A stretch of DNA of 64,000 nucleotides from Gordionus sp. m RMFG-2023 (lineage: Eukaryota; Nematomorpha; Gordioida; Chordodea; Parachordodidae), in NCBI RefSeq assembly GCF_954871325.1, contig NC_088775.1, positions 66,813,561-66,877,560 of the forward strand. The letters run 5' to 3'. The translations under genes and the position numbers were made by a program. Below the pieces are notes generated by a model. It worked only from the letters and a program-made list of their open reading frames with translations, was not told the origin of the DNA and did no database searches. The first letter of the stretch is position 1; each line of letters opens with the position of its first letter. Positions 25,501-37,500 of the stretch are shown one piece after another.

Positions 25501-28500
25501 TTTTAAATATTATTATTATTATATATAAAAAATATATTTATGATCACTTTAATTTTATATAGTAAATTTTTTTTTAAATATTCATTTTATAAATTTATAT
25601 AAAGTATAAGTTCAATATTAACATAAATTTTAATTCATGCATAAATCTTAAGGTTTTGCTTCTCATTATTTTTAAAACTTCATGACAAAAAATATCTAGG
25701 TAATTGTTGATACGATCAATTAATTTTGTAATAGTGAGGGGATTGCTTTTGCCTTCAGTGTAATACTTAATAAAATTAATCAAAAAAGTTTAGAAAAATT
25801 AAAATTCAAAAGGGGATTTTTTAAATTTAATATATTTATTGTAGATCTCTAATACTATATATACATAATTAGAAAGAAAAAATATAATTATACAATAATT
25901 TTTAGTAAGAACCGAATTGGCATAAGAGAAGTTCGCTGTGTAAATGAAGAAAAATTTTAGAAAGAATTTTTATTTACCTCTTTTTTTTAGAAGGGCGTTA
26001 TTTCTATCTTAATGTGTAATTTAAAAAGTAAATCCATTGAAATTGACGTCTATATTTTTTTAAAAAAAATATTAAGTAAAATAAAATGATCTAAAAAAAG
26101 AATTTTAAAAAAACCCAAATGTATAAAAAAGGAAGAGACGAGAGATCATCCACAATAACGGCATAGTATTCTTATAATTTGAGCGACAGACTTTATGCGA
26201 TATAAGCTCGATGATGTAGTTTCCATATGCACAGAAGGGTGGGGGAATTATTAGGTAGATTTTTCCTTATAAATTTTATCGGAGAGTTTATTGCAAACTT
26301 TTGGTTGGGTTACATTTTTTTTAAAATAATTTTGGATTTTGACTTTTTTAAAATCAATATTTTCTAAAATAGGCCTTTATTGAGGCTGTCGAATTATCCA
26401 AACGCAACATATATTCGCAATTAGAAAACGTAGTTCCTGAGGGAACTTCGGCAAAGAAGCGATATACTTTAAAAAACTTTAGGTAAAAAATTAACAACGA
26501 TCACAGGAGATTCCAGAGAAAATTTTAAACAAAGAATATCTCTCAAGATATACAGATCATATCTCCATCCATGGATCTATGCCAGACAATACTTAACTTA
26601 TTTTTAAAATTCCTCGCTATTGGTTTACTTTTTAGATTTAGGTATTTAAATATTTTTTATATATTATAAAATTTTAAATCGTAGTGTCATTGTTTTAAAA
26701 AATTATCAACTTTTACTTATTTTATTTTATTTTGAAATATTGTTTATAATATAATATTATATTCATATTTTGGGAAGAGAGTGTTGTGAAGAATGTAGGG
26801 GGAAAGTTAATACTATTTTTAAAAATTACATTGTTATTATATATATTTTTCAACTAATCAAATTATGGTAATTGTTTATCCTGTATCTTTCAATCACAGC
26901 CTTTTCAATAGGACACCTAATATTTATCACCATTTGTATTAAATTTTATTTATAATAACTCTATTTATAAAAAGATGGATGATAAGTGTGGCAACTATTA
27001 ATCAATTTTAACAAGGCAAATATGTATATGTTTAATACCTACAATGACGTAGAAGGGGGGGGGATTCTTGGATTTAACCATTCACCCCTTCTATGGAAAA
27101 GATTATAAGAGTATCAAATTTACAGCCAGAGACATCAAGTCTCGTATTTTGAAATATGATAAAAAGTTGATTTTTTATAATTAATGATAAATAATTCTTT
27201 TCGAGATTTTGTTTATTTATTATATTTGCTTTTGTGCATCTTCTTCACTCTATCTTGATATAAATTGGGTAATTTTGTATTTTGCCATCGATTTTTAATT
27301 TATACTGTTTACCAGAACAAATAATATCTTTATAGAGATCATAAGATTCAAAAATATTTTAAATCTGAGAAAAAGAAACCTTATTATAGTGGACGTAATT
27401 GATTTTTGAATAACAATTTAAAATAAAATTGTTTTTAACTTTCGTATATTTTATATATTTTTTATATCTGACTGTTTTTTTTTCTTTTTAAAATATTATT
27501 TAACTTATATATTCATTTTTGGTGTGTTACAGTGTTTAAGCATACAGACCAATTCACTTGCTTCTCTTGGTACTATCATTTTTTGCAAGTCATATTCGTT
27601 TCTCATAAGTAATTGGTGTCATGATTTTGCTGAAGGGAGGGGGCGGGGGGCACTAGTAGATGGGGTTTTAGGCTCCCTTATTATAAGCCTTTGGCTATAT
27701 TAGATTTTATAAAAATAATTTTAGGCTTTCACTTTTTTTAAATTTTGAATTATCGTCGTTATTTTAAAAGATTATTATCTTTTAGTAATTTTTCATTCAA
27801 ATCTTCCCTAAGTGATATATTGTATACATTTCTTGGGGAGAGGGGGTGGGGATGCGTAGAGGAGGGGGGATTTTTATTAGCTTAAAATTATATTTTCCAA
27901 AACATGCAAATTTTTGCTATGGGGGGATTTCCCCTTCCTCCTCTTTTGGTTACCCACCTGACGTAAGCACATACTCTTGGAAGGCTTTGAAGTGTCCTTG
28001 GAAGATAAAATTGCTTTCTTTCATAATTTCTGCTAAGATATATCTTGGTCTCCTCTACTTTGATTAAAATCTGAAACAGATTCAAACCAAATCTCCAACT
28101 TCCCCCAGCTATTTGTTAAGTCGAAAATGGGTTCTACCATCTTTCTTTTTTATGATTAAATATTTATGTATATATTTATTTTTAGATGGAAATATTTTTT
28201 AACCCTCTCGGAAATCCTGGATATATATCTGAATATATAATTCCAAACTTTTGCTATTGTCACCGCACCCTCACATCGAAAATACTCTAAACTCTTTCAA
28301 TTTTCAATATTTTTAAATAAACATTTATATATAAAAAGTAGCCTATACATATAACACAAGCGACTGATTTAATGGATATATCTCACGTTCATGGCTAAAT
28401 TTTTGCAAAAAAAAATGTATTGAGTTTTGATTCAACCAGTGATCTTCTAGCACTATCCTTTCTAATGCTTATTCTTTATGTTATCTTATCAATTATTCTG

Positions 28501-31500
28501 AACATTTAAAGGATAAATAATATGAATATATATTTGATTTTGATTTGAATTTAAAAAAATATATTTTTTTAAAATAAGATGCAAAGAAATAAATGATATA
28601 TCCAACGACTCCAATGGTTTATTTGGTATGTGTAAAATTGATGAAGATATTTCTCCTGAAATTGAGAAAAGGCAATATTCCTCAATTTTGGAATATTTAA
28701 AATCATCAGATAAAAATAATGAATTGAAAAAAAGTGGCACCCACCTCCAAAATAAATCCTATAGAGTGAAATTTAGTTCTAATCCTATTCAAGTATTTTA
28801 TATACCAATTTTTAAAGAATAAATTGAATTGATTGTATAATATATTAGATTTTTAATACTTATTCGATTTCGGAATATGATAGAAAAAATGAAGAAATAA
28901 ATCCTTTGTTGGCATCCGCAGAATACGAACTTGAAAAAAGATTAGAGAATATGGATATATTTCCCGTGGAATTAGTAAGAGGTTAGTTAATAAATGAAGT
29001 CTCAATTGCACTGGTAGTGAAGTTTAATTTTACTCTAGGGTAACATGGAATCTCAATTTTTATATAACATGTGGAATCTCAATTTTTATATAATATTTTT
29101 TAATGGTATTCAATTTTACACCAGGGTGTTATAGAATCTTATTTTATATAATAAATATTTTTATATTTACCCGAAACAAATATACCATTTTTAATTTTTT
29201 GAAAGTTTAAAGTTATTTGTGCATAATATTATTTGACCATCATTTTTTTGTCAACATATCAAAATTATACATTTTAATCAATTTTTTAATACATTTGGTT
29301 ATTTTGCATGATTGATTAAAAATAAGAAGTTGGTTAATTATAAAATATTATGCGCATTTTTTTGAATGGAATACGTTACATTAAGGTAGAAATGCTATAT
29401 ATTTAAGTCAGTTAGTTATGTTCCAATTAATCGATTCATCAGACTAGTAATAAGAAAGCTTCAACTATTTTTTTCAAATTTCTGCTTAAAAGCAGAATTT
29501 TACAACTTTGAAATTTTCAAAAAAGGAAGATGTATTTTTCAGAATTTTTTAAAATATTATTTAGAATAAAATTTTATGTTATCATAATGTAAAATAGACA
29601 GAGTTGTTAAGGAGCGGCGCTACATTTTTTCAAAAACATCTGGAGCGCCCCCTCCTTTTTAAAAATGAGGAGCGGGAGCGGAAGCTAGCTCCTTTTAGGA
29701 CTGGAATGGAGGAGCGCCGCTCCACCGCTCCTTTAATTTATGGTATAAATTAAATTATTTTTTAAATATTAATAATATTTGTTAATTATAATTCGATAAA
29801 AATGAAATTTTATTTTATTTAAATTTATCCATTATTAAATGATGAGCCGAGTTTTATATTGGTTTTTCTTCTAATCTTTTAAATATTAAACATCAGTTTT
29901 TCATTTTTATATTGAAAATTTTGTGGAAAATCTTGTAAGTCATATTAATATTCATTTTATAGATATATAATAAAAAATAGTTTTGGATATTATAGATTTA
30001 TAGATCATAGAAGAAGAAACCGAATTTCCATTTCCATCATACAAAAAATATTTTAAACTTCTAAAAGATGTTGATCCAAATGATCAAACAAATTTAAGGA
30101 CAAAATGCCTTTTGTGTTTAATTAAAAGTATTTCATTTTCAAAAGTGAGCAGCTTTAATCTAAAAAATCATCTAAAAGTAAAAAATCTTTCTTTACGAAA
30201 TGATAACTATATTTTTTTTTATTTTGGTATAATATTTTTTTAAATGGTTATAATTATTTTTGGGCAATTTATTATAGTTGAGCTTGGGTTGTTAGATATG
30301 ATGCTTTTTTAAATATATTTTAATATTTATTTTAATTTTCTCATTACTTGTTCAACCTCCTTTTTTATACCTGAATTGAAAAATATCTTTATAAAATACA
30401 ATAACCCGCTCCCTCTAGTGCTCCTATGGAGCGCTTATTTAGTATTGCAAAACAGGTCTTAGGGGAGAGGCGTGGATGTTTGTTAGATTCTATAGAAAAT
30501 TTATTAATTTTAAAGGCTAATAAAAGATTATAAATATTTTGATAGATCATTACTTTTTGATAAAAAAATATGATTTTGTTTCGTGTACCTTCTAAAAAAT
30601 GAAAATCAAAGGAACGGTTATGGAGTGGCACTCCATTACTTGGAGCGGGAGCTAGCTCCTTTTAAAAATGTAGTAGCGGGAGCTAGCTCCTTTTAAAAAT
30701 GTAATAGCTGGAGCTAGCTCTTTTTGAATAGGTAGGAGCAGGAGCTAGCTACTTTTTAAAAGGAGTGTTAACAACTCTGAAAATTGAATACCATTTTAAA
30801 GAAAAAAAAATTGAGATTCCATATAGTGCAAAATGCCATTATATTAAACACTTGCAATTTGGGATACATTAAATTCCAGTATACACTGCTATATATTTAC
30901 TTTTACATTTCCATTATATCGAAATATTCATTATTAATCTTTTAGATCAAGGAGGATTGGGTATCAACATAATTGGGTTAGGCATTGGGTCAGAAATTGG
31001 TATGCAAAAACTAGGCATTTTTGTTAAAGGGCTAACACCGAACGGTTCGGCCTTTAAAGACGGAAGGTAAATAAGCATTCTCTTTTTCTTTTTCTTTCTC
31101 TTTCTTTTTTTAGTTTAGGATTCATGAGTATAATCATTAATTCTCATTAAAAACAATAATATTTATATAATAATTAAAACAAAAAAAAAAGAATTAAAGT
31201 TTATGACCAAATTATAGAGGTAGATGGAAAAAGTTTAGTAGGAGTTACGCAAGAATATGCTTCTGAAGTTTTGACAAAAACCCATGGTTTAGTAAAATTT
31301 ATGATTGGTAGAGAAAAGCTACATGATCTTGAAAAGAATGACACTAATAGCTCTTACCAAAGCATCATTCATAACAATCTTCACTATGACGATTATTATA
31401 CGGATATGTCAAAATGTGAGTTACCGTTTGAACATATAAAGCACAAAAAACTTCTAAAGTCTGGTTCCTATGAAGATGAATCAAAAATATCTATACTATT

Positions 31501-34500
31501 GAAAACGGTGAAGGATGATTATGATTCATTAAAATTTGTAAATTCGGAAAATCCCACCAAATATGCAAATAAAATGATGTTTGAAAGGCTGGATGGTTTA
31601 AAAATCAAGCACGATCGGTTTCAGCGGTGCCGCCATAAGACTACAAACTCAGATGGTGTTAAAGATTCTGATAAAGAGATTATTTCTGTACCAAAAGATA
31701 AACAACTTAGTAATGGTAAAATTGGAAATAAAAATTTTTCGCAAGTAAATACTTATAAACTTAAATAACTAGTCATTATAAAATCCGAATGTAATTTTTA
31801 TTTTAAAATCATTAAATAAAGCATACGATCAAAGAAAATGTCAAGAACCCTGACAGGAATAGGGACAAAAACAAAAAACCTAAAACAACATATTCTCTTA
31901 AAAACTTAGGATCATTAGGACGGAAGCAAGGCAACGAATTAATAACCCATTTAAAACAAAATAAACAATTATTAAATGATGCATTTAAACATAACTCATA
32001 TAAAAGTGGCTCCAATGATAATATCAATGCATATAATGAAGATCCTCCTGAATCAAAATCTAACAAGGAAATAACTGCGAAATACGATGCAGCTAAAGGC
32101 CTAATATTAGCCTATCAAAATAAACATAAGTACCTTCTGGAAAATTATAATCAACAAAATAGACAATACCAAGATATGATTAAATCCTTGGAGGGTCGGG
32201 TATATAATCTATTTCTTTTAAATTTATAAGTTCTATAAAATAAAAATAAAGGTGAAGACGTTGGAAAAGTTTTTGAAAGATGTGCCAAACGAACCAATAA
32301 GAAATAACGATTTGAGAAAGAAATTCAGCTCATGGAGAACGGAACATCACTTAAATAAAGAACAATATAACAGTAAATTATTTTTAATTTTTTGATCATC
32401 ATTTTAAATTTATTTTAATTTCGACTTTATAATAACGGAAAACTACGAGCCCAAGACCAGCTATTGAATTCACAAAAAAAAATGAAAAATTAAATGTGAA
32501 ATTTATCAAGAATAAATTTCACAATTGGTGACCTGCAAAATCTAAGGTCCAGCCCGTAGCTTATTGCGGCCCCTTCCCAATTTTTTTTAAAAAAAAAAGC
32601 TTATAACAAAGAAATCGCTAACTATTTTTTAATGTTATGTATCAAATTTAAATATTCAACAATAGCTTTGATAATTTATTACTTTTATCTATTTATTAAA
32701 AAAATATCAGATACCAGCAGATCTGACCCAGAACGGGCAGAAAAATGATAACTTTAAAAATCGATAATAATAATAATTAGGAATCACGAAATCATAAAAT
32801 CAACTTTAAGTCTTTATTCAAAATTATAATAGTAAAAATCATAAAAAAAGAAAATAAAATAAAAGAAAATATAATTAAAAAAATTAATAATTTTAAAAAA
32901 ATCAAAGATTCTTTGTATCATAAAAATTTGCCTTTTTATACTCTTTTCAATCTTCTTATAACTAATCCTATTCAAATATAATCTTTTTATCACGCGTTAT
33001 AACAATAAATCCACAAGAATTCTTTATGCAAATTACATATAAAGTACAACAAAATCCAAAAGAAATCTTTATGCAAATTAAATCTAACATTTACAACACC
33101 TTCCTACTTAAATTAGACCCAACATTCTGCGAATGATCAATCTTCTTTTGATCTCGACTTATTCTTCTTAATTTTTGCTGTCTTCTAAGTTCTAACGAAG
33201 GCTTTGTCGCTTAAAATTTTTGAATTCTATCTGTCGCTTGTCACCCTGTGAAACGATCAGCTTTTTATCGCTGTAAGCCACTGACGAACTTGATACACGC
33301 CTGTTTTCCACTATCAACGATTGATAACGATTATCGATGACATCCAGTTTCTTTTCCTCTCTTGTTTTTTGCTAGTCTGTCTTAATCTTTTTTACAATTT
33401 ATCGTAGCTTGTTTCCTATCCAGACTAAAGTCTCGGTAATAATTGGCTATTATTGGTCAGCGATTAACGATTGCAGCATAACGTCTTGACCCTACTTTCT
33501 ATCAATTTGCTTGTTTTCCCCTTTCTCTTGTAATTGATTGGTCTAATTCTTGTAATCGTATCTATCTTTCAGACTTCCGAGTCTTCTACGACAGTTTGCC
33601 CTTGCTGAGATATCGGGTAATCACATCTAATCTACTTCTACCTAAAATAATCTATTTAAATAACTTCTGAAATATTTTATCACTTTCTTATATTTATTCT
33701 CAAATATAAACTACCTAATACAAATATACTAATAAAATATATAATTATACCAACCTTATCCTAATGTCTACATTTATCTCCTCTAAACTAATTCTGCCTT
33801 TAATAAATGGCGTAAATTATACTAAATCTTAAATTTATAATACGTAGCAAAATATAATAAATTATATAAATATATCAAATTCTATCACCCCTCTCCCCTT
33901 AATGAAGCCTAGACCCATATTTTCATTGAAAAATTTACTTGTACTCATCCTTTAGCTATTGATCCTCATCTTCTTTTCAGCCATGTTACTAAATTATATC
34001 TAAAAATCCTATTCTAAAATATATATCAAAACCTATCTTTTAAAAAAATTATCATTGTGTATTTATTTCCTCATGTACTCTTTGACACTCAAGTCTTTAA
34101 AAAAAACTGCTGAAATATATAAATCTCTTTTCATACATACGTTGTTGAGAAATCAATGACATCTAATCATAAAAGTTTTCATAGTTACGTTTATGAACAA
34201 CCTCTTAACTCTAATCACTATGGTTTTCACCCCACGTCTTTGAAGAACTTATGAAATCTAATCATTATAATTTTTCGCACAACCGTTGTTGAAAACTGAT
34301 ATGTATATTTCTAAAGCATGATTTTCCTTTTGTATTATTAGAATAATATTGTATAATTCTTCTTAAATCTTATTCATGATTCAAAATAAAAATCCGATCT
34401 CAAATTGAGCTCGATTGTGGCATAAATTTTCTAATGACGAAAAGCCGATTCTCTCTATGAAAATTTTTTGGTTAATCTACAACCTAATATACTAATTCAC

Positions 34501-37500
34501 ATTAATCCTTGAGGCTGTTTTATCTCTCGCAGCCCTTAAAATAAAAGTTAAACGTAAATCTTCAATAAGAATTTAATCAACTATTTCCTAACAATAAAGT
34601 TATATTCTAATCTTATTCACCGAATTTTTTAATTATTATATCTCAGCAACCTATTAGTTAAATATTAACTTTCGCAATTTATGTTTCTATTTCTTTGTCA
34701 AAGTTATTTCTAGTGATCACTTGATAATAATTCTAAAATCTAAAATATCATAGTCTTTATTAGTTTCAAAATTCTAATGGTTTTTAGTTTACCAGTAACT
34801 TCTAAATATAAAATTCCGAATTATCACCTTTAAATAACTAAACACAATTATATCTTAATTACTATGAATGTTACCTTTGTCTTTAATTTTAGATTTTATA
34901 TTCCTACATAAACATAATCTTAACAACATAATTTTTCCTTTTCATCTTTATTTACATATTTTTCTTACGTTCTTCTGGAATTTTTTTTTTTTGTAAATAC
35001 AGTTTGACACATCTCCTTGTTGTCCCACCGGTCACAATGCGTGATTTGCATTAGACTGAAAGTTGTAAAGGGTCGGTCTCCTCCGCTCTCCAACACCATT
35101 GTCACAACGACAAGTTTGTCATTGTACATCAAAACCTAAATATAAAAATAGAAAACAAATATATATATAAAGGAAATTAATAATAATTAGGAATCACGAA
35201 ATCATAAAATCAACTTTAAGTCTTTATTCAAGATTATAATAGTAAAAATCATAAAAAAAGAAAATAAAATAAAAGAAAATATAATTAAAAAAATTAATAA
35301 TTTTAAAAAAATCAAAGATTCTTTGTATCGTAAAAATTTGCCTTTTTATACTCTTTTCAATCTTCTTATAACTAATCATAACTATTCAAATATAATCTTT
35401 TTATCACGCGTTATAACAATAAATCCACAAGAATTCTTTATGCAAATTACATATAAAGTACAACAAAATCCAAAAGAAATCTTTATGCAAATTAAATCTA
35501 ACATTTATAACAATGAAGAATATAATATTCATTTACTGCTCATATTTTTAATTTCCCATTGAATTTGCAAAATACAGCCAAGATTATACAAAATAGCGAA
35601 ATTTTAAAAATTCCGGTTCAGGTCAAAAATTTTAAAAAATTATCTGGGCCGATCTTGAAAATAAAAAGAAAATTTTATCCGGGTTGGTCCAGGCTTGAAA
35701 ATAAAACTTTTGATCCGGCCGGTCCTGGCTAGAAGAAAATAAAATTTTTTAACTCCTTGCCGGTCTTAAAATTTTGACCTCTGCAAGTTCTTGCAATATG
35801 ATATAAATAAATAATATAAATAAGGACTTTAATTATAATGTTAAGCTGTTTTAAAAATTCGGTTATGGTATAACAATAAATAGTTTGAGCCCTTTCTAAA
35901 AAAAGCTGTACAATTTATCAAATAATTCTTAGTCGCTAGCCAAAAAAAAATTTTTTTTAATTTAATCCTGTATCGAAGTGGATATCTTTCATTTCTTATC
36001 GGCTGAAAATATACCGCTTTTGCTGAATTTATTATATTTAAAAAAATAATGATTATTTAATTAGTCGTATTTTATTTTATAGATATTTTAGGGCAAGGTA
36101 AAAAATGGAAAATCTTTCAACGTTCCCTGGAAAGCGTATATTCTGAAAATTCTTCTATGCATGATCATTGGATAGATATGGGTAAAAAATTAAAAATTTT
36201 TATACCTAGCTTTAAATTTTAAATTTATCACGATCATAGTTCTAAAATTCTTGGTATAGTGATTATTTCTAAATTTTTTCCCTAAAATGAGCATCTATGT
36301 CACGGTTTGAATGGGTACCTTATGCATATCGTTTATCAGGGTTAGCAGGTCTGTCAATTAACCGGTCAATTGACCGGAGGAGTATTTGACGGCGAATAAT
36401 ATTTTAATATAATTAACTAGTATGCATTAAAAGAAGCATGTTTATCAATCTTATTAGGTTACAATTTATTTAAAAATATATTTGTATCATGAAGGTATCG
36501 AAAACAAGAGAATTTTTTTTTTCTAAAATAAATATATATAATAATTTAGCTAAGTCATGGTTTATTTTTCAATAAATTTAAATTTTATTTAATATTTGGT
36601 CTATATTAATTCTCATTTATTCTTCCTACATTTGGATTTATAAATTAATTTTCTTTTTAGTTGTTCTGGTCAGATTTACAAAATAATTTATCCAATTCTG
36701 GTAAAAGTTATACATTATATTTTATAAATTTTAAGCCAAATTATTGAAATAATTGGCGATAATTGTAAAATAATTAAGATTAATTAACTTTACAATAATC
36801 ATAAACTTTTATAGTTAAATTTCAATATATTTGGGATTATGGTCAAACCAAAGCATCAAGTTTGGAAACATTTTCAAGAAGTACCTATGGTAAATCAGCT
36901 AAAGCGGTATGCATGTTTCGCAAGATGTCCTATATTACCCATGTTTATAGAATGGCAGGCATTTATTAAGCAGCTGTACTATGTGCCTTGACATAATTAG
37001 GAAAAATTTTATTCAAATTTTAAAATATTAACCTCTACAAAAAATCGCATAAATGTAATTTGTAATACTTCTAGCTCTGACGAAGAATTAGATGAAATTA
37101 GTGAGAATGATTATCAAATTGACTTGTGATTCAAGAAAATTTGATTTCATTATCACTGACCAATCTCAAGCAAGGCGATTAGATGTAAACCTCAATCTTA
37201 TATAACGTGTTTCATAGATAGAATGAATCCAAAAGAAAAAAATGAGCTCTATCAATTGTTTGCAAAAGCTATATATGCGAGTAATTTAACTTTCCACACC
37301 ACTGAAAATCCCTATATCCAAGAATTCTTTAAAAAAATACGTCTTATTTACACTTTACCCAGGAGAAGGCAGCTGGCTGGATATTTCCTAGACAAAGCGT
37401 CAGGAGATTGGAGGCGAGAGTTGCAGATATAATAGATAAAGCTCCTCACTTTTGTATCAGATAGCTGGAGCAACATCAGAAACGAGAGTGTTAATAATTT

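Larger units (their letters stand above)
22583..28578 (+). other. Neurabin intron 1 (5996 bp)
   Basis: AT-rich. It contains a decayed non-autonomous hAT-like element (22828-23168), two copies of a G-rich dispersed repeat (23420-23545 and 27834-27960) and several G-runs (24731, 27055, 27636). No additional neurabin exon was recognised. Confidence 0.7.
28982..30945 (+). other. Neurabin intron 3, almost entirely transposon
   Basis: 1964 bp, of which about 28995-30905 is a foldback element with a hAT derivative inserted in it. About 13 bp on the left and 40 bp on the right remain outside, together close to the 52-56 bp of the gene's other short introns. Confidence 0.65.
32768..35512 (-). mobile_element. 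Non-coding LTR element (TRIM/LARD-like), probably - orientation
   Basis: Two near-identical direct repeats of about 331-335 bp bound a 2.1-kb interior with no recognisable gag or pol. On the - strand the repeat starts TGTTGTAAATG and is preceded at its downstream copy by a purine-rich tract like a polypurine tract, so the element probably reads leftwards. The repeats differ at only a handful of places, so the insertion is fairly recent. It appears complete in structure but depends on another element. No clear target duplication was seen. Confidence 0.75.
32526..35793. mobile_element. Decayed non-autonomous hAT-like element hosting an LTR element
   Basis: The left end carries GACCTGCAAAA followed by GGTCCAGCCCGTAGC. 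The right end carries GGCCGGTCCTGGC and finishes TGCAAGTTCTTG. Both are degraded versions of the CAGAGACCTGCA family seen intact at 43865-44893, with the same G/C-rich subterminal blocks. Without the LTR element the host would be roughly 520 bp. The target duplication is not recognisable. Confidence 0.5.
32373..36082 (+). other. Neurabin intron 7
   Basis: 3710 bp, mostly a decayed non-autonomous hAT-like element (about 32526-35793) into which an LTR element (32768-35512) inserted. The remaining flanks (about 150 and 290 bp) are AT-rich. Confidence 0.6.

Noticed and set aside
28793-28822. Neurabin exon 2 extending to the stop at 28822
   Set aside because: The donor at 28793 joined to 28849 restores the family sequence PIQ-IFNTYS. 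The read-through residues do not match the family.
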